The notes beneath the pieces are model-generated. The model ran no database searches. It was not told the origin of the DNA and saw only the letters and a program-made list of their open reading frames with translations. Positions 56,501 through 64,000 of a DNA stretch of 64,000 nucleotides are shown here, in pieces. Numbering within the stretch: position 1 is the stretch's first letter; the number at the start of each line of letters is the position of its first letter. The stretch covers positions 44,920,001 through 44,984,000 of the forward strand of contig OY754466.1 in assembly GCA_963575645.1 (NCBI GenBank). Reading direction: 5' to 3'. This DNA comes from Xanthostigma xanthostigma. Taxonomy: Eukaryota; Arthropoda; Insecta; Raphidioptera; Raphidiidae. The position numbers and the translations under genes were made by a program.

Positions 56501-59500
56501 TTTAATCGGCCGAACAGTTTGTGAATTGTTTAGTTGGGTTCGAGCGCCCGAATAATTACGCAATTAAAAATTGCCTGTCAGCGCCAAACCTTATATGTCA
56601 CTTCATTCCAGCTCAATTGAGTATTTTGTCTAAACTATTTTAGGGATCGAAAATAGCTTAGATCAGGGATCGGCAAACGGCATGCGGCTCTTCGGAAATG
56701 TTGAATGTGAAAATGAAACTACTATATTTTTGTTTGTTTGTTAGAGATTCGACCACAGACAGGTCGGCCACACGTCCGGAAACCTTCTCCACGTAATGAA
56801 AAAAATATTATAATTTATTATCAATTCGCTGTAAATCGACCGTATTTTTTATAATGCTCTTTGAAAATTTCCATATTGCTGTGCTGCTCATATATTTGGT
56901 TCTTCTGTGTCAAGAGTTTGCCGACCCCTGGCCTGGATCATAGGGATAGCATTGTTTATATGGCGATTCCATCCGTCCTCTATTACAACCAGAGTTGCCA
57001 ACTTGGGGGTTTGCCTCCTAAATTTGGGGAATAAAATGTAGAATAGGATTTTTTTAGGGCCCTTATATTTTCAGGGGACACAAAAAACTTAAATTTTTTT
57101 ATCAGACATTAGATGAATTATAAAACCGACTCATTGTTAAATATCTATTTACTAAGTAGTAACCTAAGTCCGAATTATATACTATACATCATGTGGCGCT
57201 CGGTCTCCTTCAATAGTAGAATACCGTCGTCAAAGCGGCAAACTTTGTTGAAAATGAATTAACAATGAATTCCGATTATTGTGTCATTTATTGTTAACTT
57301 ATCTTCAACTAAGTTTGCCTTTTTGACGACGATATTCACTATTCTATGGCACGCCGTTTTACTATTTAATAGTAAAATATTTTTCCAAAAATTATAAAAA
57401 TATTTAACAATTTTAATTTCAGAAAAAAAAAATTTGACTGAATTTTTTTTATGTGGTGACATAATAAAAATACAATATTATTATGTCATAACATAAAATT
57501 AAATGCTTATACATAGGAAGAGATAGGAAAAACGACGAATTATAATTATGTCATGACATAAAAATAATGTATTTTTATTATGTCATGACATAATAATGTA
57601 TTTTTATTGTCATAACATAATAATAATGTATTTTTATTATCTTGCGACATAAAAATAATTATAAATACTTTTATTTTATTATTTTTCGTCAGGATGTTTT
57701 TATTTAAAAAAATATTTATTATCTCTACACATAATAAAAGTATTTATAATTATTTTTATGTCGCAAGATAATACAAATACATTATTATTATGTCATGACA
57801 TAAAAAAATACATTATTATTATGTCATGACATAATAAAAATACATTATTTTTATGTCATGACATAATTATAATTCGTCGTTTTTCCTATCTCTTCCTATG
57901 TATAAGCATTTAATTTTATGTCATGACATAATAATATTGTATTTTTATTATGTCACCACATAAAAAAATTCACTCAAATTTTTTTTTCTGAAATTAAAAT
58001 TGTTCAATATTTTTATAATTTTTGCCAAAATATTTTACTATTAAATAGTAAAACGGCGTGCCATACTATTCTGCTATGTAAGGAGACTGAACGCAATCTA
58101 TCATAATACTATAGATATTATATAATTTTTCAAAGTAAAACAATTATTTTTTAGAGAATTTTTAGGGATATTTCAACTTGTGGTTGGGGGGGAAAGATTT
58201 TTAAGAGTTGGCAACCCCGTTACTAACCCCCAGTTCTCAGGTTTGAATCCGAAAACTAGCCAAAGAATCGGTTAAATTTTTACTTTGCTATTAATTATAA
58301 AATTTGATCGTTATAATTCAACACTGACGAGAAATGAGAGCAGTTTTCGCTGCCATCATTTATTATTATTTTTAATGTTAAATTGAAAATTCAATTGATT
58401 CAGTTTTTAGAACGTGTAAACTGGGTACTGTATAAATAATGGTATCTCCATGAGTTCTGCTATTGTCAACCTTTCTTTAAATGATAATATGACTGCAATT
58501 TTTCTTTTCTAAATTATTAATAACGTGTCGTCTTCTAAACTCTGCTTGTGCACTTGGCTCATACTTAACGCTTTATTGCTATTTCGCTTTCGCTTCCTCT
58601 CTCGCAAAAATCGGCGTCTCAACTCACTCGCTCCGTCTATTTCACAGTCGCGTCCCTGCTGTCGTGCTTACATCAGTTACGTGCGGAAAATCTTCGCTTG
58701 GAAGAGCACGTGAGTAGCCTCTTGCAACGGAGAGATCACTTGTTGGCAGTCAATGCGAGATTGGCCATTCCGTTAACGACTCAGCCGCAGCAACAAGCCG
58801 CTGCCCCTTCACAATCTCACACAGGTAAAACGAAAGTTATTTTCTTTTATTATTGTTTCGTTATGTAATCTTCACTTTGTTTTTTTTTTTTTTTGACGTG
58901 ATAACATCTTATAAATTGATGAAACACCGGCTGCACGCACGAAAAAGTGTCACGTTCCGCCTGAGCCTGAGCGTGCAAGCGACAGCGCTGTATAAGCGAT
59001 AGAGAGGCACGATCGGCCCAAGCGTCGGCTTGTACGCATTTCTCTCTCTTCTCGCGTGACGTCAGAGAGTTCATCAATGTTTCTTTATGGCGTTATCACG
59101 TAAAACTATCGTCCGTAAGCCGACTTTACAGACAACCATTTTTTTGCACAGTGAATAATATTCATCCTGCAGTGACAGCAGCGCATGCCGATGTAGCGCC
59201 GCCGCGTTCGCGGCCGAGCGGCCCCAGTGGATACAGCGGCCAACCAGTCGAGAATGGACTTCCTCCGGAAACAGCGCCTGCGCAACAACAGTATCCGTTA
59301 CAACATAGATCGTCGTCCAGTAACCAGGCACAGCCTAGTCCTACGATTAGGTATGCATTATAGTATTAATAGACGGTCGAACTTGGTACGGACCGGACAG
59401 CGGATATGGTCCGCTCCGTACCAAATCTGCTCGTCTAGACAGTAGTCTGCGTGTCCGCGCTGTTCGATGGTTTGCACATCGTACTTGATCCGCTTCGTAC

Positions 59501-60378
59501 TTATATCCGTGCGTGTGTATACAAGTACGATTGAACTTGATACATATAACCGTACAATGACGTCATTGTAATTCTAAACGTTGTGCAACATGACAGAAAT
59601 TTTGACAGAACGCGAAGTTCTTGATGAAGTATTGGTATTATATAAAGATTTCCCATGTTGTGGGATCTATCAGATAAGTTATATTGTAACAGAGAAGCGC
59701 GTAACAACGCTCTAGAAATTCTTCGGGAGTGTTATTCAAAATATGATCTTCGCTATCAAGCGATTTTATTAACTTCATATGACTAAATTCATCGCGATCT
59801 TTCAAATAGAATTTTGCCCACTCCTTTCTTTTCTTCCTTGTTTTTTGTGGCGGCATTAACGTTGCCGCTAGAACAAACGCAATTTTCGCGCGCTTAATCG
59901 GAGGCATGATGTTCGCGACCTGTGTACACAAGGAGACTGACAGATTAGGTCGTCTGTTGTAACCAGCGAACTTGATCCGCCGTACCATGTCCATTCCCGG
60001 CCCATACCAAGTTCGATCGTCTATTAATACTGTTATATTATGTGACATTTAAACAAAAAAAATTTTAAAAGTGCAGCATTCGTGTTGGCAATGCCCATGA
60101 CCAACCAAACGCAAATGAATATCCGTTAAGCCTTATGGTATTAACTAAAAAAAACGGTTTAGATAATTTTGGTTATTTATTTAAGGCATTCACCGGCAAC
60201 GAGTTCATACGTACCTAACTCAACGCACGGGGTTGTTCGTACGTCCAGTAGTAGTAGAAATACGATGTCGTCTGACACAGGACGAGGAGGTCCGGCTCCT
60301 TTGCCGCCTCACAGCCAACCAAACTACGCGTCATACCATCAGGGACAGGTACCTGTAGTAACTACTCAACATCAACAG
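44410..60378 (+). CDS. Alh: Alhambra/AF10/AF17 orthologue, 12 exons (3' partial)
   Basis: Nuclear chromatin reader. In human AF10 the PHD-knuckle-PHD module reads unmodified histone H3 around K27 and the octapeptide-leucine zipper region recruits DOT1L for H3K79 methylation; the same role is inferred here. Twelve exons joined by GT-AG and phase give 1,087 codons: PHD1 residues 5-60, zinc knuckle and PHD2 about 64-184, a Ser/Asn/Thr-rich linker (185-830) with basic patches (NKKRKIG, KRARSQS, KKNRGRKAAAV), the octapeptide motif LLERQWEQGSQFLMEQ around 875-890, the leucine zipper 898-940 (ASLLSCLHQLRAENLRLEEH), then a Pro/Gln/Ser tail. MKEM as N-terminus matches a conserved internal start region of AF10, so a longer upstream isoform is possible. 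The stop codon is not in the window. Confidence 0.93.
45155..45330 (+). repeat. dispersed repeat (CTTATGCCACGG family), copy 2, with hairpin
   Basis: Same as 23,125-23,250 but preceded by its own inverted copy (TTGGAAGGAATTCCGTGGCA), making a hairpin around 45,210. In Alh intron 1. Confidence 0.6.
46155..46234 (+). CDS. Alh: Alh exon 2: second half of PHD1
   Basis: Acceptor tttttcacag, donor gtaagt at 46,235. Encodes ACYGIVTVPTGPWYCRKCES and QERSARV, completing PHD1's Cys4-His-Cys3 set. Confidence 0.92.
46719..46883 (+). CDS. Alh: Alh exon 3: zinc knuckle
   Basis: Acceptor atttcacag, donor gtgagt at 46,884; phase 0 at both ends, 55 codons. RCELCPSRDGALKRTDNAGW followed by AHVVCALYIPEVRFGN is near-invariant in AF10/AF17/BRPF-type modules. 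Confidence 0.93.
47382..47579 (+). CDS. Alh: Alh exon 4: PHD2
   Basis: Acceptor gatttacag, donor gtacgt at 47,580; 66 codons in phase 0. CYICEEIGKGGRATVGACMQ, CNKAGCKQQFHVTCAQALGL and VKYCGYCQHHYSKL form the atypical second PHD finger. Confidence 0.93.
48277..49191 (+). CDS. Alh: Alh exon 5: Ser/Asn-rich linker
   Basis: Acceptor cccgtgcag, donor gtactt at 49,192; 305 codons. Begins KKSGNVKTIPPYKPIP, as in insect Alhambra. It has poly-Ser/Thr tracts, a SSKFTTANFTE segment resembling a short conserved AF10 linker motif, and a basic NKKRKIG likely to act in nuclear import. Largely disordered by composition. Confidence 0.88.
49491..49868. mobile_element. TIR element with a 165-bp internal tandem duplication
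   Basis: GTGTTCACCATAGAGATA at the left and TATCTCTATGGTGCTCAC at the right. Between them the unit CTTATCTCTATGGTAAYTAA ... GGACACTTTCACTTATGGCA occurs twice in tandem with few differences. In Alh intron 5. Confidence 0.75.
50303..51004 (+). CDS. Alh: Alh exon 6: Ser/Thr/Pro-rich linker with basic patch
   Basis: Acceptor tgttttacag, donor gtattt at 51,005; 234 codons. Contains PEKRARSQSLDKQ and GGRGKKRG, a probable nuclear localisation cluster. Local GC rises toward the 3' half, in line with coding sequence. Confidence 0.88.
51864..52000 (+). CDS. Alh: Alh exon 7: short basic exon
   Basis: Short exon missed by simple frame scans. Acceptor tgtttag, donor gtatgt at 52,001; ends in phase 2. 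Encodes IKESPPSSPGSEHANQS and KKNRGRKAAAVLNQNQ, with an AT-hook-like RGRK core comparable to AF10's. Confidence 0.85.
52212..52788 (+). mobile_element. mariner-derived MITE, copy 2
   Basis: Nearly identical to 41,267-41,839: TA flanks, same TIRs, same transposase relic (LNSQKYLNMVRDQISPPIRV, AYVIPVRQLLNEMFPNRWS). In Alh intron 7. The similarity between copies suggests recent movement. Confidence 0.82.
52894..53084 (+). mobile_element. GACGTGATAAC element abutting Alh exon 8
   Basis: Starts GACGTGATAACGTCTTATAA after a T-run, ends ACTTTACAGACAACCAA before another T-run that leads into the exon 8 acceptor. Contains CACCGGCTGCATGCACGAAA and CGTTATCACGTACAACTATC. Same orientation as the gene. 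Confidence 0.75.
53108..53291 (+). CDS. Alh: Alh exon 8
   Basis: Acceptor tttttttttggaacag, donor gtaggc at 53,292. Encodes FQNGVHAPHMLGNQLNPNS, AQKMSDHLNSELEAHSIYTP and PQLHSRVIAS. A repeated element ends about 23 nt before this exon (see 52,894-53,084). Confidence 0.88.
53750..54680 (+). repeat. dispersed repeat in Alh intron 8, interrupted by a hAT MITE
   Basis: Colinear with 13,940-14,465, except for the hAT MITE 53,861-54,073 and an insertion around 54,300-54,540 that includes a tRNA B-box-like GGGGTTCGTATCCC at 54,441. Confidence 0.65.
53861..54073. mobile_element. hAT-type MITE with 8-bp TSD
   Basis: TIRs CAGGCCTGGGCAAAT and ATTTGCCCGCACCTG; GCGGGCC/GGCCCGC words inside. Flanks GTTTAGAC (53,853-53,860) and GTTTAAAC (54,074-54,081) form an 8-bp duplication with one change. 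The related repeat at 14,172-14,179 has a single GTTTAGAC. Confidence 0.85.
55037..55238 (+). CDS. Alh: Alh exon 9: octapeptide motif
   Basis: Acceptor ttgtaacgcag, chosen because an AG at 54,996 would give a frame with a stop; donor gtgagt at 55,239, phase 1. Encodes the conserved TLDQLLERQWEQGSQFLMEQ (octapeptide motif) just before the zipper. Confidence 0.9.
55405..56373. mobile_element. 1-kb fold-back element in Alh intron 9
   Basis: CAGGGTGTTTCAAAAGTCC at the left and GGACTTTTGAAACACCC at the right, with arms that continue through GTTGCTCAACTCGTT, AGGTCGAGTTCTTCGGGC and AATTTTACCGTGTTATC words. A later insertion sits near 56,000-56,215. No transposase frame. Confidence 0.72.
56664..56930. 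mobile_element. hAT-type MITE
   Basis: TIRs CAGGGATCGGCAAAC and GTTTGCCGACCCCTG; flanks GCTTAGAT and GCCTGGAT match at 6 of 8 bases. In Alh intron 9. Related to the element at 37,878. Confidence 0.75.
57346..58064. repeat. 719-bp palindrome with TATGTCATGACATAA arrays
   Basis: ATGGCACGCCGTTTTACTAT at the left end and its exact complement at the right; arms about 340 bp around a centre near 57,710. The 15-mer TATGTCAT[G/A]ACATAA, itself a palindrome, appears about eight times. In Alh intron 9. Confidence 0.8.
58648..58824 (+). CDS. Alh: Alh exon 10: leucine zipper
   Basis: Acceptor ctatttcacag, donor gtaaaa at 58,825. With one base from exon 9 it reads IASLLSCLHQLRAENLRLEE and HVSSLLQRRDHLLAVNARLA, then a Gln/Ala tract. 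Heptad leucines are intact; this is the DOT1L-binding surface in AF10. Apparent long frames across it are in the wrong phase. Confidence 0.92.
58895..59138 (+). mobile_element. GACGTGATAAC element abutting Alh exon 11
   Basis: Same family as 52,894-53,084, longer inside. Starts GACGTGATAACATCTTATAA after a T-run and ends CGACTTTACAGACAACCA; the T-run and GCACAG that follow are the exon 11 acceptor. Confidence 0.77.
59152..59350 (+). CDS. Alh: Alh exon 11: Pro/Gln/Ser tail, flanked by transposons
   Basis: Acceptor tttttttgcacag, donor gtatgc at 59,351. Encodes VNNIHPAVTAAHADVAPPRS, GYSGQPVENGLPPETAPAQQ and SSSSNQAQPSPTI. A repeat ends 13 nt before it and a Harbinger-type element starts 10 nt after it. 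Confidence 0.87.
59361..60032 (-). mobile_element. PIF/Harbinger-type non-autonomous element
   Basis: TIRs TAGTATTAATAGACG and CGTCTATTAATACTG, extended with CGAACTTGGTACGG-type sequence; 3-bp TTA duplication on both sides (59,358-59,360; 60,033-60,035), as expected for PIF/Harbinger. A minus-strand frame holds RKKRKEWAKFYLKDRDEFSH and NNTPEEFLERCYALL, resembling the N-terminus of Harbinger transposases; the catalytic part is missing. Starts 10 nt after an Alh splice donor. Confidence 0.8.
60186..60378 (+). CDS. Alh: Alh exon 12: Pro/Gln/Ser tail
   Basis: Acceptor ggttatttatttaag, donor gtgagt at 60,379, phase 0. Encodes HSPATSSYVPNSTHGVVRTS and the segments GRGGPAPLPPHSQPNYASYH and VPVVTTQHQQ. 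Further exons and the stop codon must lie beyond 64,000 or were not recognised. Confidence 0.85.
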
Positions 60379-63300
60379 GTGAGTCTACCTTAAAGTATTT
60401 TTTTAGTATTAAACGGTTCAAATAAAATACTCAAACGTTTAAAAAGTGTTTCTCAAATAATTTTTCATAGTAATTGAAATCAAAATTTTGTTTAAGAAAA
60501 AAATGTGATGTTTATATCTTTTTTCATTTTTATTTTTCTGATGAAATTATTTTTATTAGTAGCTGAACTTATTTCTAAGAGATTTCTGTAAAAAACTTTC
60601 TTTGAACTCTAATGACACAAGATGATTAAACGTCGTAAAGAACTCCTACCATATCCCTGTGTCCTTTAAAAATTAACCAGAGTATGTTCTAGCCCTCACT
60701 CTACCAAAATGTCATTTCTAAAACCGAACATCGTAAAATATCCTCTATGCAGCTTGGAAATTATGTAGTTAATTTCACTTCTGTATGCTTGTCGCTTATC
60801 GCGCATGCGTCAATAGAAGCCAGCCATTTTAAAATCATGATACACGCGAAACCAGTGCGGAATATTTTTTCCAAAGTGCAAAAGTGCGATTGAACAAAAT
60901 AATATTCCATTTCGGAATGGGTATGTATCTCTACAAATATTTTTTTTATAAAAAAAATACTATCTTGGAACATTATTCATTCAATATGTTCAAATTATAA
61001 AACGTAAACAAAAAAGTTAATTGACGAATTTAGTCTACAAACTAGCAGAATTTCAAATGACATGTTTAAAATATAGAAGAACTTTGCGCATGAACAAGAA
61101 AAATCTATAAATATCGAAAACGGCGACGCTGATAGTGATAGTGTTTATATCCGAGCTGTGCTTGCATCCTCTCTTCAACAAGACTCCAACCCATCCTGAA
61201 TCCGCACCAAAATGAATATTTCCCCGTATTGGCGACTGTTATGTAGAATTCAATTTTGGTTGAATAAACTGCTGAAAATAATGGAAGTTTAAAAAACCCA
61301 GATGATAATAAGGCGTGAGGCTGACCTACACCATCAGATGCCACCATCGAAGCCCAGCTGAAAGACACCTCAGTCTCGCAGTGGTGCTGATTTCTCCATT
61401 AGCTGTCTGCTCGATTTGAACTAGAGTTCGGTTTTTTGTTTTTCTGTTCTGCATTCATTCAACTGCATTTAACACTGTATTTTAAAAAAAATAGCATGCT
61501 TTTGTCAAAGACGTTATATAACATGTATCTGAAGCTCGCCTTATCTAGAACTTGTAAATTGAAAACGCCCATTTTGGTGAAATTTAAACTACTTATAGTT
61601 TTTAGTGTTCAAAAATCTACCGTCTTTTAATTTAAAATCATAAAGATCAGTCAAAATAAAGCATAAATTGAACAGTTCTCTAACCTCTAAACAGTCATTT
61701 GACATTTAAAAAAGTAACTTTTTAAAATGTCATATTTATGAATTGTTTAACTTTTAAAAAGTTAAACAATTCATAAATATGAATTTTGCTAAATGAACTA
61801 GCACTAGAAGACTTACCGTGTTGGACATTTTGATGGTATGCAGTATAAAATATATTGCATGCCATCAAAATGGCGGCGCGGCCACTACACTAGCGCCGCG
61901 AGTAGGTTTAATTAATACTATTATGTGATGTCTTTGGCTCCTTTGGCTTAATTTCCTACTTAAAATGCACATTAGAGAATGGGTACAAGCCCATCTAGAT
62001 GTTATTTTTATTTAGTTTTAATGTGCATTGAAGGACAATTTGTAAATATTGGTGTTAAACAAATACGATTTTAAGAAAATTAAGTTTGCTTAATTTATAC
62101 AGTGCCAAAAAAGAATGTAACCTTCAGGAACATACTTATAATCTTTAATACTAAACATTAGGGTCATGTATGAAAACAAAAATAATCCATAAAAGGTACG
62201 AATTTATTTATTATACTTAAATTTAACGTGACGTCACAAAACAAAACACGTCTGTAACAGAGCCAAACGGTCGTACGTAACCTCAACTGTCATATAATTT
62301 GAGTTTTAAAACTATTCGTTACCGACATGCAAATTATAATTAACTTTATTAATGTATGTGATCACATTTATTAATTTACTTCTTAACTACAATAACTAAA
62401 TATGTAATCAGCGCGGCAATTGAGGTTATGTACTATTCCTTTTTTGTCACATTGCATTAGACAGGAATTCCGTTACTGGTAAATATCACGTAAATTTAAA
62501 AAAAAAATGTCGTACCTATCCGGTTTTTGTTTGAAAAGAAAACAATGGAGCTCGGTTAATTGTTTTATTGTACATATTTATTTTTAACACTGCCATAATT
62601 ATTATTTGTAAGTAATTAATTATTGATGTTAGTTTAATTTAGATTAAATTGAAATAATGGATAGCTTATAAAGCCATGTTTTAATAATGATTATTATTAC
62701 AAAGCATATTTGTTACTATTAAGTGGACAATTTGTTGTATATTTTGTCATTTTTAAAAGCAAATGACACACATTTTAACAGTTGATTTGAATGTGGTTTA
62801 ATGTAGCCCAAGAGCCAGTGAACATATTTAAAAGAGAAATTGTTGAAGAAAACGCATTTTGATGCTATTTTTGTTAAAAAATTTATGTCCGGACAGTTTT
62901 CAAAAATTTTGAACAATTTTTGGTGCTAAAGTAACCACTGGCGGCCTGAAAGTATAAATGGCATTTAACAAGCTTAATCTTTTATTGAATTCCTTTCGAA
63001 ATAAGTTCACCGGCTCTTAGTAAGATGACGACTAATAATAATAAATAATAATAATAATCCATCGGTTTTACTGTTCTCAGGGATATTATTTTATGACAAA
63101 ATAAATAGCAATGTCATTAGTTTTTAATTATACATTTAATAATATTTTTCATACTAAATATGAATTGATTCTCATATACGGTTATATTTTGCAACTTTTG
63201 CAATTTAATTAAAATACAGTAAAACCTATTTAATTGGCCGCATCAAAGTTGACATTTTTTATGAAGAAACCGTATTGAAAGTCAGGCTTTCCCTACGACC

Positions 63301-64000
63301 AAAAACAGACATGTTGCTCCTATCTAAGCCAAAGGATTACATTGCATTGCAAAGCTATGTCTAAAGAATGTATTCTTCTAAGCTGGCTAAATTGAGGTTT
63401 TACTGTAATAAAAACTGATCGTTTAGGACACTGACATATTGAGTGTTAAGAGTATGCATGACTTAACTACTTTACAAGTACAAACGTGAACATTGATTAT
63501 ATTTATTTTTGTTTTACATTTTTATAAAAAAAAACATTGTTTAAAAGGCATGCTATGCAGGAAATTATGAGCTCTGTTCCAGTCTCTCTGCGAACGGTAA
63601 TATTATCGTCACAGTCTTGCGCAGTAGCTAAAACGAAATTGTTTGTATCGATTTTTGGGCTACTTGCAAGGTTGACGATAATGTTCGCAGAGAGATTGGA
63701 ACAGAGCTGTGATAAAATTGATGTGTTGTTAATAATTGTTGTGTGTTATGTATTATTTTTTATTCAATCACGTCGTTATTTTAATAAAAAAAAACAGCGC
63801 TCTACAGTTTATTGGATTTTATATTGATTGTTTTTAGCAATTCTATTTTCTAATTTTTCACACATAAAATTACTTTGGTTGAAGTATAAAGATTTTTATA
63901 AAAGGTACAGCGGGCCGGTTTGTTTTAACCTTCCCTGGCATTCCGAAAGCATTTTTGAAGAAAAATATCTGCATCGAAACCTTCTGTTCTATAAACAATA
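60379..64000. other. Alh intron or downstream region
   Basis: No further Alh exon recognised. Holds a short perfect hairpin (61,735-61,785), an inverted repeat at 63,571-63,708, an (AAT)n stretch near 63,034-63,058, and AT-rich sequence. Frames in it are short or symmetric artefacts. Confidence 0.55.
63571..63708. repeat. inverted repeat
   Basis: CTCTGTTCCAGTCTCTCTGC and GAACGGTAATATTATCGTC on the left; reverse complement with a few changes on the right (GACGATAATGTTCGCAGAGA). The 96-codon frame through it comes from this structure, not a gene. Confidence 0.7.

Noticed and set aside
57480..57930. Array of operator-like TGTCATGACA sites as a regulatory element for Alh
   Set aside because: The sites come from a palindromic repeat and are deep in an intron; regulatory function is unsupported.
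63537..63827. 96-codon frame near the window end as another Alh exon
   Set aside because: It is built on an inverted repeat and has no likeness to the AF10 C-terminus.

Overview
The window is nuclear DNA of an insect, most likely a moth or butterfly. It is AT-rich, its genes are split by long introns, and it is packed with short DNA transposons, tRNA-derived SINE-like repeats and fold-back elements. The gene content is insect: a CCAP neuropeptide receptor, an Alhambra/AF10 chromatin protein, and four small GNAT acetyltransferases of the kind that multiply in insect genomes. The assignment to Lepidoptera is an inference from repeat style (for example repeats beginning AACCGACTTC); nothing here fixes the species.

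Layout. 417-14,792 (+): the last six exons of a G-protein-coupled receptor recognisable as the crustacean cardioactive peptide (CCAP) receptor; the exons for the N-terminus and TM1 lie before the window. 18,223-18,313 (+): an intact tRNA-Tyr(GUA) gene with an 18-nt intron. 21,840-40,689 (-): four consecutive GNAT acetyltransferase genes, called GNAT-A to GNAT-D here. They form two pairs by exon layout. A and B each have four exons with identical phases and each encode 245 aa. C and D share a tiny first exon and a 236-nt second exon and encode 250 and 255 aa. 44,410-60,378 (+): twelve exons (1,087 codons) of the Alhambra/AF10/AF17 orthologue, containing the PHD-knuckle-PHD module, a long Ser/Thr/Asn-rich middle and the octapeptide-motif/leucine-zipper region; the 3' end lies beyond the window. 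All splice junctions were joined by hand using GT-AG sites and phase, and every join keeps the frame.

Most of the remaining sequence is mobile DNA: mariner-derived MITEs, hAT-type MITEs with 8-bp target duplications, a PIF/Harbinger-type element with a TTA duplication, a pogo-like element, a LINE nested inside a TIR element, Penelope-like fragments with hammerhead-ribozyme-like motifs, several long palindromes, and tRNA-derived repeats. The genes are not functionally linked; they are neighbours. The most unusual points are (i) one transposon family sitting directly upstream of two different Alhambra exons and apparently supplying or sharing their polypyrimidine tracts, with one exon boxed in by transposons on both sides, (ii) acetyl-CoA-loop substitutions in three of the four GNAT proteins, (iii) a 0.7-kb palindrome studded with a TATGTCATGACATAA motif, and (iv) a head-to-head pair of hammerhead-like motifs. 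I did not find a convincing wholly new multi-gene system.
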